Positions 33,565 to 42,673 of a DNA stretch of 64,000 bases are shown piece after piece. The notes under the pieces are model-generated. The model had not been told where the DNA came from and ran no database searches. It saw only the letters and a list, made by a program, of their open reading frames with translations. The stretch is from Rathayibacter sp. SW19. GTDB taxonomy: Bacteria; Actinomycetota; Actinomycetes; Actinomycetales; Microbacteriaceae. The DNA lies in contig NZ_CP133020.1 of assembly GCF_030866825.1 (NCBI RefSeq), forward strand, positions 1,488,001 to 1,552,000, written 5' to 3'. The translations under genes were made by a program, and so were the position numbers. Positions within the stretch are counted from its first letter, which is position 1, and every line of letters starts with the position of its first letter.

Positions 33565-34620
33565 CTACAGTTTATGGGGGGCGTCCGACGTTGCCGTTTC
33601 AGGTGCGAGCTCGGCTGCCGCAGGCTTTCGGCGACGGCGCTTGGCGACCGGTCGGTGGACGGGAAGCCCCCGCCTTTCCAGCGCGACGGAGATCCACGCG
33701 GCCCCGATCAAGATGACCTGGCAGACCAGGTTGAACCAGATCAGCAGGCCGAGCACCGCGGCGAACGACGCGGCGAGCGGATTGTTGCTCGCACCGCGCA
33801 GCACCAGACCGCTCAGGGTGCTCAAAACCGCCAGAGCAACGCTGCCGGCTGCGGCGCCGGCCAACAGCGCTCGCCAGGGGATGACCAACCGGGACAGCAC
33901 GCGGTACATCGTGGCGAGGGTGACCGTGTTCAGCGCAACGACGATGACAAAGCTCACTGCCCGACCCGCAAAGGTCGCCCAGAATGAGTCGGCCGGAACA
34001 TCGAAGAAATTCAGCGCCGTGCCGAGCAGCGAGGTGCTGAGCAGGGAGACGGCGGCAGCGAGGGTGAGCAGAATGCCGAATCCGAGGGCGAGACCCAGGT
34101 CGCGCAGCTTCTGCAGGATCACGTTGAGAGTGTCGTCGGGAACGTCGAACATCGTGCGAATCGCCTCGCGAGTCGATGCGAGCCAGCCGATCGCCGTCCA
34201 CAGCAGTCCGATCGCTGCGATCAGGCCTGTCCAGCCGAGGGTTCCTGCGAGCCGCGACAACGCCGCCTCCGAGATGACGCCGTCCGCGCCGATCAGGCCA
34301 GGCACACCCTGATTGATCAGCTCGATCAGTGCTTTCAAGAGTTCCTGATTCGATGACAGCCACAGGCCGGCCACGGCGAAGACCAGCCACAGCGCCGCGA
34401 GCACCGCGAACAAGGCCTGATACGACATTCCGGCCGCGAGTAGCCCGCCTCGCTTGCCGCTGAAGCGCGTGAACGCCCGCATCGGAGTGGTCGCCTGCAC
34501 CCAGTGCACGATACGGGTGACGCGAGCGATCAGACGGCGGATGCCTGTCGGCGCGGCTGTGTGCGTATCCGCACCTGTGTCGGCATCCGCACCTGTGTCA
34601 TCGCCCGCGTCCTTCGCCAC
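33565..34620 (-). CDS. YihY/BrkB-like inner membrane protein (shorter paralogue)
   Basis: The 351-residue protein has six hydrophobic segments and matches the YihY/virulence factor BrkB family (GGLLAAGMSYQALFAVLAAL near the first helix, FRVLSR-like and WRALLAGAAAG segments, ASNNPLAASFAAVLGLLIW). The acidic N-terminus (GADADTGADTHTA) is low complexity. It is nine bases downstream of a second, longer paralogue. Function of the family is unsettled. Confidence 0.9.
   Translation of the reverse strand: MAKDAGDDTGADADTGADTHTAAPTGIRRLIARVTRIVHWVQATTPMRAFTRFSGKRGGLLAAGMSYQALFAVLAALWLVFAVAGLWLSSNQELLKALIELINQGVPGLIGADGVISEAALSRLAGTLGWTGLIAAIGLLWTAIGWLASTREAIRTMFDVPDDTLNVILQKLRDLGLALGFGILLTLAAAVSLLSTSLLGTALNFFDVPADSFWATFAGRAVSFVIVVALNTVTLATMYRVLSRLVIPWRALLAGAAAGSVALAVLSTLSGLVLRGASNNPLAASFAAVLGLLIWFNLVCQVILIGAAWISVALERRGLPVHRPVAKRRRRKPAAAELAPETATSDAPHKL
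33569..33574 (-). promoter_or_regulatory. -10 hexamer of a probable leaderless promoter (xth)
   Basis: On the minus strand TAAACT ends six bases before the xth ATG and overlaps the last codons of the upstream BrkB-like gene. No separate ribosome-binding site at normal spacing is present. Confidence 0.55.
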
Positions 34621-34629
34621 GCCTGCAGC

Positions 34630-35982
34630 CTAGTCAAGGCGGTCGTTGCCACGGCCGAGGCGCGTTGGCGGCTCCGCGAGCTCTGCGCGGTCAGCGGCGA
34701 TCGCGCCGAGCCGGGAATGTGCCTTGGTGAGCCGGCGGCTGGCGAATATCCTGCCGAGCCCGCGTGCTTTCTCATACTCGTGCTGCGCCTCGGCCACATC
34801 TGCTTCTGCCGAGTTCAAGCGGGCCAGGTATTCGGTGCGGGCGCGATCCCGCTCGAGCTGCTCAGCGGTGAACGTGACGGGCGAGATGCCTCGGTCGCTC
34901 ATGCCGACGGCGATCCACGAGGCTGCCAGCAAGATGACGCGACAGACCAGGTTGAACCACAGCAGCAGTCCGAAGAACACCGCGAAAGACGCCAAAAGCG
35001 GGTTGCTCGACGCACCGCCGATCAGGAATCCTGCGGCGGTGCTCAACACGGACAGGCTCAGCCCGCCGAGTGTCGCTCCGACCAGGAGGGCCCGAAACGG
35101 AATGGCAACGCGCGAAAGCACCCGGAACATGATCGCCAACACCAGCACATTCAGGGCGGCGACGACCACGAAGCTGGCCCCGCCCGCGATGGCCTCGGCC
35201 CAGAACGAATCGCTGGTGATGCCGATCCAGGTCAACAGGGTCGTCAGAATATTGGTGCTCGCAAGCGATAGGGTCGCCGCGACCACCAACACGACCCCGA
35301 AAGAGAGCGCCAGCACCACATCGCCGAGACGTGCAAGAACGAGATTCACCTTGACGCTGCCCAGGTCGAACATCACTCGCACGGAGAGCCGCACCGCATT
35401 GAGCCAACTGGTTGCCGTCCACAGCAAACCGATACCGGCGATCACGCCGGTCCAGCCCAGTGCGCCGCCGAGCGAGGCCAGCTCTGCCTCTGAAATCGCG
35501 CCGTTCGGGCCGATCAACCCGGGCACAACGCGATCGATGATGCCGACGATCGCCTCTTGAAACGCATTGTTGCTCGCGATTCGAAACCCGGCGATCGAGA
35601 ACCCCAACCACAGGGCAGCGAAGATCGCGAAGATCGCACGATACGACATTCCCGCCGCCAGCAAATTGCCGTCACGGCTTGTGAATCGCAGGCCGACCCG
35701 ATACAAGCGGAACCGGCCCAACCAGTTCACAGCGAGGGATGCGCGCGCGACGTTCTGCTGCACCGTCTGCTTGACCGGGGCGGCAAGTTTGTCCAATTGC
35801 TCAAGGGCTGGCTGGATGCTGTGCCAGCGCGGATCGCCCTCCTGCCGGCCCGGCTCGTTCTGGTCGGCCTCGTCGTGTTCCGGTTCGTGCTTTTCGCGGT
35901 CGCGGGAACCCCGGGCGCTCGGGCCGGCGGCGCGCTCGTCGTGGTCGTGCGACCGGGCGTCGCGGGCGGGCTGCGAACTCAC
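34630..35982 (-). CDS. YihY/BrkB-like inner membrane protein (longer paralogue)
   Basis: The 450-residue protein has a highly charged N-terminus of about 90 residues (Asp/Glu/Arg/His-rich), six hydrophobic segments of the YihY/BrkB family (GNLLAAGMSYRAIFAIFAAL, FRVLSRVAIPFRALLVGA) and a C-terminal charged coiled-coil-like tail (EYLARLNSAEADVAEAQHEY). It is clearly paralogous to the next gene, so the pair arose by tandem duplication. It is divergent from ptsI. Confidence 0.9.
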   Translation of the reverse strand: MSSQPARDARSHDHDERAAGPSARGSRDREKHEPEHDEADQNEPGRQEGDPRWHSIQPALEQLDKLAAPVKQTVQQNVARASLAVNWLGRFRLYRVGLRFTSRDGNLLAAGMSYRAIFAIFAALWLGFSIAGFRIASNNAFQEAIVGIIDRVVPGLIGPNGAISEAELASLGGALGWTGVIAGIGLLWTATSWLNAVRLSVRVMFDLGSVKVNLVLARLGDVVLALSFGVVLVVAATLSLASTNILTTLLTWIGITSDSFWAEAIAGGASFVVVAALNVLVLAIMFRVLSRVAIPFRALLVGATLGGLSLSVLSTAAGFLIGGASSNPLLASFAVFFGLLLWFNLVCRVILLAASWIAVGMSDRGISPVTFTAEQLERDRARTEYLARLNSAEADVAEAQHEYEKARGLGRIFASRRLTKAHSRLGAIAADRAELAEPPTRLGRGNDRLD

Positions 35983-36039
35983 AGGTTCAGCTTAGGTCGT
36001 GCGTGCCGATTGGGGCGCGCAGCACCGGTTCGCCGGGCC

Positions 36040-36045
36040 TAGGCT
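36040..36045 (+). promoter_or_regulatory. -10 hexamer of a probable leaderless promoter (ptsI)
   Basis: TAGGCT ends six bases before GTG 36052 and there is no Shine-Dalgarno. The arrangement is the same as at 18962. Confidence 0.65.
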
Positions 36046-36051
36046 GGTGTC

Positions 36052-37722
36052 GTGGTGGGGACGAGCATTCGACTGCACGGGGTGGGTATCGGCCATGGCG
36101 CCGCAGTCGGCATTGTGCTGCGGATGCCGCCGCCGTTGCCGGATCCGCCGGACATCCACTCGTTCGCCGAACCCTACGCGGAGTACGCCCGCGTCGCGAA
36201 GGCCCTTTCCGTCACGGCCGGAGACATGCTCGACCGCGCGGAACTCGCCAACGGCGACGCCAGGGACGTTCTGAGGGCCCACGCACTGATGGCGCAGGAC
36301 CCGGCCCTGATCGAGGACGTGCACGAGCGCATCGATGCGGGCAAAACTGCGGAGCGCGCCGTGTTCGAGGCCTTCCAGACGTTTCAAACGGCGCTGCAGG
36401 GCGTCGGCGGCGACATGGCGGAACGAGTGGCGGACCTACGCGACGTGTCGCGTCGCGCAGTCGCGCAGCTCAGCGGCGTCGCCATGCCCGGCGTTCCCCG
36501 CTCCGACGCGCCATTCGTGCTCGTCGCCCAGGACCTCGCCCCGGCAGACACAGCACTGCTCGAACTCGACAAGGTGCTCGCGCTGGTCACCCGCGACGGC
36601 GGGCCGACCTCGCACACGGCGATCCTTGCACGATCGAAGGGGCTCATCGCCGTGGTCTGCGCACCAGGCGCCGATGCACTGATCAATGGGCAGCTGGTGA
36701 TCGTCGACGCGGATGCCGGCCAGGTCACGGCTGATCCCGCATCCGAAGAACTGAAGCAGGCGCTCAGCCGAGCGACGGCGGCTGCGCCCGCTCGGCCGAT
36801 TACGCCCGGTTCCCTGAAAGACGCAACCCCGATCCCGCTGATGGCCAACCTCGGTTCCCCGCAGGATGCCGCGGCTGCGGTCGCGCTCGGAGCGGAGGGC
36901 GTCGGGTTGGTGCGCACCGAGTTCCTGTTCCTCGATGCCGGGTCCGCGCCATCCGTCGAGACGCAGCGGGCGCAATACATCAAGCTGCTCCGCGCGTTCC
37001 CGGACAAGAAGGTGATCGTGCGTGTGCTGGACGCCGGTGCGGACAAGCAGCTCGCGTTTCTCGGGCACACCCACGAGGAGAATCCGGCGCTTGGGCGCCG
37101 CGGCATCCGCGCACTGCGAGAGCATGAGCAGGTGCTGCGCGACCAGCTGAGCGCGCTTGCGCAGGCACAGGACGCGACCCAGGCGCGGCTGGGGGTGATG
37201 GCGCCGATGGTCGCCGACGCAGAGGAGACCCGCTATTTCGTAGAGCTCGGCCGAGAGTTCGGCCTGGGCTCGCTCGGTGTGACCATCGAGGTGCCCTCCG
37301 CCGCTCTCTTGGCCGAACAACTGGTCGGGCTCGTGGACTTCGTCAGCATCGGCACGAACGATCTCACCCAGTACACGATGGCAGCAGACCGCATGCTCGG
37401 TTCTGTGTCCGCGTATCAGAGCACGTGGCATCCGGCGGTCTTGCGGTTGATGAAGATGATCGGAGACGCGGGCACGGCTGCTCGGATCCCGGTCGGCGTG
37501 TGCGGCGAGGCGGCGGCCGACCCGTTGCTTGCCGTCGTGTTCGTCGGACTCGGCGTCAACGAACTCTCGATGGCACCGGCGGCCTTCAGTGACGTGCGGC
37601 ACGTTCTCGGCGATGTCAGCATGAAGGTTGCACGCCGCTGCGCCGCTCGCGCGCTCGAGGCGACCAGTGCGCTTCAGGCACGGGCGATGGTAGTGCAGGA
37701 ATTAGAGAGCGGTCATGCGTGA
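36052..37722 (+). CDS. ptsI: Phosphoenolpyruvate-protein phosphotransferase (PTS enzyme I)
   Basis: The 556-residue enzyme I takes phosphate from PEP and gives it to HPr, starting PTS sugar uptake. The phosphorylated histidine is His188 in GGPTSHTAILAR; the PEP-binding barrel has EGVGLVRTEFLFLD, SIGTNDLTQYTMAADR and the active cysteine in VGVCGEAA. No HPr gene is visible here. Its only PTS partners in the window are the EIIA/EIIB pair at 55885. The stop overlaps the end of convergent sdhB by 10 bp. Confidence 0.96.
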   Translation: MVGTSIRLHGVGIGHGAAVGIVLRMPPPLPDPPDIHSFAEPYAEYARVAKALSVTAGDMLDRAELANGDARDVLRAHALMAQDPALIEDVHERIDAGKTAERAVFEAFQTFQTALQGVGGDMAERVADLRDVSRRAVAQLSGVAMPGVPRSDAPFVLVAQDLAPADTALLELDKVLALVTRDGGPTSHTAILARSKGLIAVVCAPGADALINGQLVIVDADAGQVTADPASEELKQALSRATAAAPARPITPGSLKDATPIPLMANLGSPQDAAAAVALGAEGVGLVRTEFLFLDAGSAPSVETQRAQYIKLLRAFPDKKVIVRVLDAGADKQLAFLGHTHEENPALGRRGIRALREHEQVLRDQLSALAQAQDATQARLGVMAPMVADAEETRYFVELGREFGLGSLGVTIEVPSAALLAEQLVGLVDFVSIGTNDLTQYTMAADRMLGSVSAYQSTWHPAVLRLMKMIGDAGTAARIPVGVCGEAAADPLLAVVFVGLGVNELSMAPAAFSDVRHVLGDVSMKVARRCAARALEATSALQARAMVVQELESGHA

Positions 37723-37726
37723 CCGC
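37709..37726. terminator. Palindrome spanning the overlapping stops of ptsI and sdhB
   Basis: GCGGTCA (37709-37715) and TGACCGC (37720-37726) flank TGCG. Each arm carries the stop codon of one of the two convergent genes, and both proteins end Gly-His-Ala. It may act as a bidirectional terminator although the stem is short. Confidence 0.5.
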
Positions 37727-38474
37727 GCATTATCGCCTGCTTGACCTCGGCGATCGCCTGCGTGATCTGGATGCCGCGGGGGCACGCCTCCGTGCAGTTG
37801 AACGTTGTGCGGCAGCGCCACACGCCTTCCTTGTCGTTCAAAATGTCGAGGCGAACACCGGAGGCGTCGTCCCTCGAGTCGAAGATGAACCGGTGTGCGT
37901 TGACGATTGCGGCGGGGCCGAAGTACTGTCCATCGGTCCAGAACACCGGGCATGACGAGGTACATGCCGCGCAGAGAATACACTTCGTCGTGTCGTCGAA
38001 CCGGGCGCGTTGCTCGGCCGACTGCAGGCGTTCGCGACCCTCCGGCGGGGTGCTGTGCGCCTGCAGGAACGGCTGCACGGCCCGGTACGACTCGAAGAAC
38101 GGCTCCATGTCGACGACGAGATCCTTCTCGAGGGGCAGGCCCTTGAGAGCTTCGATGTAGATCGGCTTGGAGATGTCGAGATCTTTGATCAGGGTCTTGC
38201 AGGCGAGCCTGTTCCGTCCGTTGATTCGCATCGCATCCGAACCGCAGACGCCGTGTGCGCAAGAGCGGCGGAAGGTCAGTGACCCATCTTGCTCCCACTT
38301 GATCTTGTGCAGGGCGTCGAGCACCCGGTCGGTCGCGTACATTTCGACGTCGAAATCTTGCCAGTGCGGCTCGGCATCCACGTCGGGGTCGAACCGGCGG
38401 ATGATGAACGTGACGGTGAATGACTGAATGGGCGCTTCGGCTGCAGGAGGGGTCTCGAGGACGGCGTTGGACAT
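37713..38474 (-). CDS. sdhB: Succinate dehydrogenase iron-sulfur subunit
   Basis: The 253-residue subunit carries three clusters: a 2Fe-2S set in RRSCAHGVCGSDAM plus C in NRLACKTL, and the 4Fe-4S/3Fe-4S cysteines in CILCAACTSSCPVFW and CRTTFNCTEACPRGI. It links the flavin subunit to quinone in complex II. ATG 38474 shares a base with the sdhA stop. The same frame stays open antisense to sdhA further upstream, but the conserved protein starts at 38474. Confidence 0.96.
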   Translation of the reverse strand: MSNAVLETPPAAEAPIQSFTVTFIIRRFDPDVDAEPHWQDFDVEMYATDRVLDALHKIKWEQDGSLTFRRSCAHGVCGSDAMRINGRNRLACKTLIKDLDISKPIYIEALKGLPLEKDLVVDMEPFFESYRAVQPFLQAHSTPPEGRERLQSAEQRARFDDTTKCILCAACTSSCPVFWTDGQYFGPAAIVNAHRFIFDSRDDASGVRLDILNDKEGVWRCRTTFNCTEACPRGIQITQAIAEVKQAIMRGHA

Positions 38475-40291
38475 CAGTACTTCCTCTCCATGGGCTGATA
38501 GCGGGTGATCACGACGGGTTTCCAATCGAGCTTGATGTGGTCTCCCGCGGTGGACGAGTGCGGGTCGCCGGTCAGGTAGGCCATCGTGTGTTTCATGTAG
38601 TTCACGTCGTCGCGCTTCGGATAGTCGTCGCGCTGGTGCCCGCCGCGGCTTTCCAGGCGGTTGCGCGCTGAGTAGACCACGACTTCGGCCAGGTCGAGCA
38701 GGAAACCCAACTCGACAGCCTCGAGCAGGTCGGTGTTGAACCGCTTGCCCTTGTCTTGCACGCCCACGTTCCTGAACCGGTCGCGCAGACGGTGAATGGT
38801 CTGGGTCACCTGGTTGAGTGAATCGTCGGTGCGGAAGACCTGCGCGTTGCGGTCCATCTCCTCCTGAAGCTCCTTGCGGATCGCGGCGATCCGTTCGGTG
38901 CCCGTCGAGGCGCGCATGCCTTCCAGCATGATCCGGATGCCGTCGGCCGCGCCATCCGGCAGCGGCGCGAATTCCGCGGTCTTCACGTATTCGATCGCGT
39001 TCTTGCCTGCCCGCTTGCCGAACACGTTGATATCCAGCAGCGAGTTGGTGCCGAGGCGGTTTGAGCCGTGCACGGAGACGCACGCGCATTCGCCGGCGGC
39101 GTAGAGTCCTGGCACGATCGTTGTGTTGCTCGAGAGCACTTCCGCGTTGTTGTTTGTGGGGATGCCGCCCATCGCGTAGTGCGCGGTCGGCATGACGGGC
39201 ACGGGAGTTGTCACGGGGTCGACGCCGAGATAGGTGCGGGCGAACTCCGTGATGTCCGGGAGTTTGGTCTCCAGCACCTCTGCACCGAGGTGGGTGCAGT
39301 CCAGCAGCACGTAGTCCTTGTGCGGGCCAGCGCCGCGTCCCTCTGCGACCTCCATCACCATGCTCCGTGCGACGATGTCGCGCGGGGCAAGGTCTTTGAT
39401 CGTGGGGGCGTAGCGCTCCATGAACCGCTCGCCAGACGCGTTGCGCAGGATCGCGCCCTCACCACGGGCGCCCTCCGTCAGCAGGATGCCGAGACCGTAC
39501 AGGCCGGTCGGGTGGAACTGGAAGAACTCCATGTCTTCCAGCGGAAGGCCCTTGCGCCAGATGATGCCGACGCCGTCACCGGTCAGGGTGTGCGCATTGG
39601 AGGTGGTCTTGAAGATCTTGCCGAAGCCGCCTGTTGCAAAGATGACGGCCTTGAAATGGAAGACATGCAACTCGCCGGTCGCGAGATCGTAGGCGACCAC
39701 CGCGGTCGGCTTCCGGATCGTCGCACCGTCGACGTCCTCGACGTCGACCATGATCAGGTCGAGCACATAGAACTCGTTGAAGAAGTTGATGCCGAGCCTG
39801 ACGCAATTCTGGAACAACGTCTGCAAGATCATGTGGCCGGTGCGGTCCGCCGCATAGCAAGAACGGCGAACGGCCGACTTGCCGTGGTCACGTGTGTGGC
39901 CGCCGAATCGGCGTTGGTCGATCTTGCCCTCAGGGGTGCGGTTGAACGGCAGGCCCATGTTTTCAAGGTCGATGACCGCTTCGATGGCTTCCTTTGCCAA
40001 GATCTCCGCGGCATCCTGGTCGACGAGATAGTCGCCGCCCTTGACGGTGTCGTAGGTGTGCCACTCCCAGTTGTCTTCTTCGACGTTGGCGAGCGCGGCG
40101 GCCATGCCGCCCTGAGCCGCGCCGGTGTGGGAACGCGTCGGATACAGCTTGGAGATCACAGCGACGTTCGCGTGCGGGCCCGCCTCGATCGCCGCGCGCA
40201 TGCCTGCGCCGCCGGCGCCGACGATCACGACGTCGAACTGGTGGTGGTGAACGCCGTCGATGACGGTCGAGTCCGTATTCTGGTCAGTCAC
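38474..40291 (-). CDS. sdhA: Succinate dehydrogenase flavoprotein subunit
   Basis: The 605-residue subunit oxidises succinate to fumarate. The FAD fold VVIVGAGGAGMRAAIEA is at about residues 20-36, the covalent FAD histidine is in RSHTGAAQGG, and the active-site region HPTGLYGLGILLTEGARGEG and GSNRLGTNSLLDI are intact. It lies in the order sdhC-sdhD-sdhA-sdhB, with a 75-bp gap after sdhD. Confidence 0.97.
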   Translation of the reverse strand: MTDQNTDSTVIDGVHHHQFDVVIVGAGGAGMRAAIEAGPHANVAVISKLYPTRSHTGAAQGGMAAALANVEEDNWEWHTYDTVKGGDYLVDQDAAEILAKEAIEAVIDLENMGLPFNRTPEGKIDQRRFGGHTRDHGKSAVRRSCYAADRTGHMILQTLFQNCVRLGINFFNEFYVLDLIMVDVEDVDGATIRKPTAVVAYDLATGELHVFHFKAVIFATGGFGKIFKTTSNAHTLTGDGVGIIWRKGLPLEDMEFFQFHPTGLYGLGILLTEGARGEGAILRNASGERFMERYAPTIKDLAPRDIVARSMVMEVAEGRGAGPHKDYVLLDCTHLGAEVLETKLPDITEFARTYLGVDPVTTPVPVMPTAHYAMGGIPTNNNAEVLSSNTTIVPGLYAAGECACVSVHGSNRLGTNSLLDINVFGKRAGKNAIEYVKTAEFAPLPDGAADGIRIMLEGMRASTGTERIAAIRKELQEEMDRNAQVFRTDDSLNQVTQTIHRLRDRFRNVGVQDKGKRFNTDLLEAVELGFLLDLAEVVVYSARNRLESRGGHQRDDYPKRDDVNYMKHTMAYLTGDPHSSTAGDHIKLDWKPVVITRYQPMERKY

Positions 40292-40366
40292 GTAAGGTTC
40301 CGCAGCTTTCAGTGGGCGTGGCAGGTGGGCGTGGGTGTCGAGCGGTGGGCTGTCATCGTGCGCGGA

Positions 40367-40819
40367 TCACTTTCCGATCGTGGCGCAGAAGTCGGGCAGC
40401 AGGTTCGCCGGCGTTCCGGACGGGCACGGGTTGAACACCGTCACCGTGTACGTGCCGATTGCAATCAGAATGACGACCGCGGCGAGCACCGCGAACTTGA
40501 GGATGCGATTCACCGTCCCGTTGCGGGCGTAGTCGTTGATCAGGGTGCGCATGCCGTTGCCGCCGTGGATGAGCGCCAGCCACAGCATCAGGCCGTCCCA
40601 CACCTGCCAGAACGGGTCTGACCACTTGCCGCCGACGAAGGCGAAGTCGATGGCCTTGATGCCCTGGCCGAGAACCAGGTTCACGAACAGGTGGCCGAAG
40701 ATCAGCACGACCAGCAGAACACCGGAAACGCGCATGTACATCCAGCCCCATTTTTCCCAGTTCACGCCGCCCTTGCGAACGGGGCGCGTAGGGGTGCGGG
40801 GAGCATCGATCGTGGTCAT
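40367..40819 (-). CDS. sdhD: Succinate dehydrogenase hydrophobic membrane anchor subunit
   Basis: The 150-residue protein has three hydrophobic helices preceded by a basic N-terminus. The MYMRVSGVLLVVLIFGHLFV helix with its histidine and LALIHGGNGMRTLINDY are typical of the actinobacterial SdhD anchor that holds quinone/heme in complex II. It starts one base after the sdhC stop. Confidence 0.93.
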   Translation of the reverse strand: MTTIDAPRTPTRPVRKGGVNWEKWGWMYMRVSGVLLVVLIFGHLFVNLVLGQGIKAIDFAFVGGKWSDPFWQVWDGLMLWLALIHGGNGMRTLINDYARNGTVNRILKFAVLAAVVILIAIGTYTVTVFNPCPSGTPANLLPDFCATIGK

Positions 40820-40820
40820 C

Positions 40821-41237
40821 TCAGTGCCCTTCGCTGAAAACGTTCGCCAAGTGGATCGGCACGAAGCCGGCCATCAGCACGACCCAGAGCACGATGACGA
40901 TCCAGAACATGACCTTCTGGTACTTCGCCCCCTTGCCCCAGAAGTCGATCAGGATGATGCGTAGACCGTTCAGCGCGTGGAAGGCGATCGCCATCACCAG
41001 CACGGTCTCGCCGAGCCCCATGATCGGGTTCTTGTAGGTGCCGATCACGGCGTTATACGCCTGTGGGCTGATGCCGAGCACTGCCGAGTCGAGGATGTGC
41101 ACGAGGAGGAAGAAGAAGATCGCCAGCCCTGTGATGCGGTGAAACACCCAGGACCACATTCCCTCGTGCCCCCGGTAAAGGGTGCCTCCTGGCCTTGATG
41201 TCTTCGGCGCCAGAGTTCCTGTCGCTTGATTTGCCAC
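40821..41237 (-). CDS. sdhC: Succinate dehydrogenase cytochrome b556 subunit
   Basis: The 138-residue membrane anchor has three helices. The SdhC signature region is SWVFHRITGLAIFFFLLVHI, with the conserved Arg and His, and FHALNGLRIILIDFW. GTG 41237 is preferred to an ATG eight codons upstream because GGAGGG lies eight bases before it. It is the first gene of sdhCDAB; an iron box lies about 110 bp upstream. Confidence 0.92.
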   Translation of the reverse strand: MANQATGTLAPKTSRPGGTLYRGHEGMWSWVFHRITGLAIFFFLLVHILDSAVLGISPQAYNAVIGTYKNPIMGLGETVLVMAIAFHALNGLRIILIDFWGKGAKYQKVMFWIVIVLWVVLMAGFVPIHLANVFSEGH

Positions 41238-41342
41238 GAAACAACCCTCCCTGGTTGTCATCGGATGCCGCGAGTGGGGATCCGCAAGAAGTGACGCGTG
41301 ATGCGCGCCCCCAGTCTACGACCCGCCCCGGCTGGACGTTGC

Positions 41343-41361
41343 TTAGGCAAGCCTAACTATC
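41343..41361. promoter_or_regulatory. DtxR/IdeR-type iron box upstream of sdhC
   Basis: TTAGGCAAGCCTAACTATC matches the 19-bp DtxR/IdeR consensus at 12 positions including the core AGGCAAGCCTAAC. It lies in the sdhC promoter region. It overlaps the 18-bp palindrome by four bases. Confidence 0.7.
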
Positions 41362-41375
41362 TCGATATCGAGATA
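41358..41375. promoter_or_regulatory. 18-bp perfect palindrome upstream of sdhC
   Basis: TATCTCGATATCGAGATA is perfectly symmetric and AT-rich within GC-rich DNA. Its form resembles operators of MarR- or PadR-type winged-helix repressors. The cognate protein is not in the window. Confidence 0.65.
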
Positions 41376-41423
41376 TATTTGCGGTCGTTGGCCGCCGGCA
41401 TCCGCTCGCACAGAGCCCGTGCG

Positions 41424-42554
41424 CTACAGCCAGTTGCGTCGCTTGAACACGAAGTACAGCACACTGCTGGTCAGAATCATCAACCCGATCGCCATCGGAT
41501 AACCGAGTGGCCATTCGAGTTCAGGCATGCGTGTGAAGTTCATGCCGTAGATGCCGGCGATCAGCGTCGGCCCGAACAGGATGGCCGCCCACGAGGAGAT
41601 CTTCTTCACCTCTTCGCCCTGACGGTTGCTGCTTTCGGCCAGAGAGACCATGTTCTCGTTCTGTCGTTCGGAGACGAGCGTCGAGTTGACCGTCAGCATG
41701 TCTCGCAGTAGCTGGCGGAACGCGTCGACCCGTTCGTTGACGAGTGTGAGGTGGTCTGCGACGTCGCGCAGGCTGCGCTGCAGCTCCTGGCCCACCCCGT
41801 ATTTCGCACTGCCTTTTTCCAGTGCGTTCATGACAGCGCTGAGCGGATGCGTCGCCCTCTGAAACTCGATCACCTCGCGTGAAAGTTCGTAGATTCGCCG
41901 CGACACCCGCGCGTCGCCGTCGAAGACCTGGGTTTCGATTTCGTCGACATCGTTGGCCACGCCGGCGACCACCGGAGCGTAACCGTCCACGACCGCGTCG
42001 ATGATCGCGTACAGGATGGCCTGGGTGCCGAGAGCGAGCAATTCCGGATCCGCCTCCATCCGTTGCCGCACATACGACAGGTCCGGTGACTCGCTGTGGC
42101 GGACCGTGATCACGAAGTTGGGGCCGACGAACGCGTGCAGTTCACCGAATGCCACCTCCTCGAGCGAGTCGACATAGCTGGCTGCGCGCAGTACGACGAA
42201 CAGCACGCCGTCGTAGCGTTCCAGCTTGGGCCGTTGGTGGGCACTGATCGCGTCTTCGATCGCCAGTTCGTGCAAATTGAACTCCGAGGCGAGTTCGTGC
42301 AATTCTGACTCGGTGGGGCGGTACAGCCCGATCCAGGCGACGCCGTCGGGAGTGTCATGCAACGCGCGAAAGGTCTCGGCCAAGGTGACCGGAGACGAGA
42401 TGCGAGTGCCGGCCGCATAGATGGCGGTGTCGATCAGGCTGGGGCGCTTCGACTCCGCCGGCTCGGTCGGAGTCTCGGCTGGCGCGATGGGTTGCATCCG
42501 CCGGTTGCGCTGCACGAACGGCATTGTGATGCCGCGCCTGTTGCGACCTGCCAT
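41424..42554 (-). CDS. corA: CorA-type magnesium/cobalt transporter
   Basis: The 376-residue protein has a long cytosolic N-terminal domain, a long coiled helix and two C-terminal membrane helices separated by the CorA signature GMN (IYGMNFTRMPELEWP), ending with the basic FKRRNWL. It moves Mg2+ or Co2+ as a pentamer. ATG 42554 with a G-rich tract upstream is chosen; an ATG nine codons further up is also open. It converges on nothing and precedes sdhC on the same strand. Confidence 0.93.
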   Translation of the reverse strand: MAGRNRRGITMPFVQRNRRMQPIAPAETPTEPAESKRPSLIDTAIYAAGTRISSPVTLAETFRALHDTPDGVAWIGLYRPTESELHELASEFNLHELAIEDAISAHQRPKLERYDGVLFVVLRAASYVDSLEEVAFGELHAFVGPNFVITVRHSESPDLSYVRQRMEADPELLALGTQAILYAIIDAVVDGYAPVVAGVANDVDEIETQVFDGDARVSRRIYELSREVIEFQRATHPLSAVMNALEKGSAKYGVGQELQRSLRDVADHLTLVNERVDAFRQLLRDMLTVNSTLVSERQNENMVSLAESSNRQGEEVKKISSWAAILFGPTLIAGIYGMNFTRMPELEWPLGYPMAIGLMILTSSVLYFVFKRRNWL

Positions 42555-42661
42555 CTCCCACCCCCTGATTTCCCGGCCCACTGCCAGCCCGCCGTTACCC
42601 CGCCGTCACCCCATTGTCACCCAGGAGCCTCCGGCCAGGCGAAGCGACATCGACCAGCGGC

Positions 42662-42667
42662 TATCCT
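42662..42667 (+). promoter_or_regulatory. -10 hexamer of a probable leaderless promoter (manC)
   Basis: TATCCT ends six bases before ATG 42674 with no ribosome-binding site. Confidence 0.6.
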
Positions 42668-42673
42668 GTGGGC

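Noticed and set aside
38475..39089. Long minus-strand frame extending sdhB upstream
   Set aside because: It is another frame of sdhA; the SdhB family begins at 38474 and the extension is Arg/Pro-rich shadow sequence.
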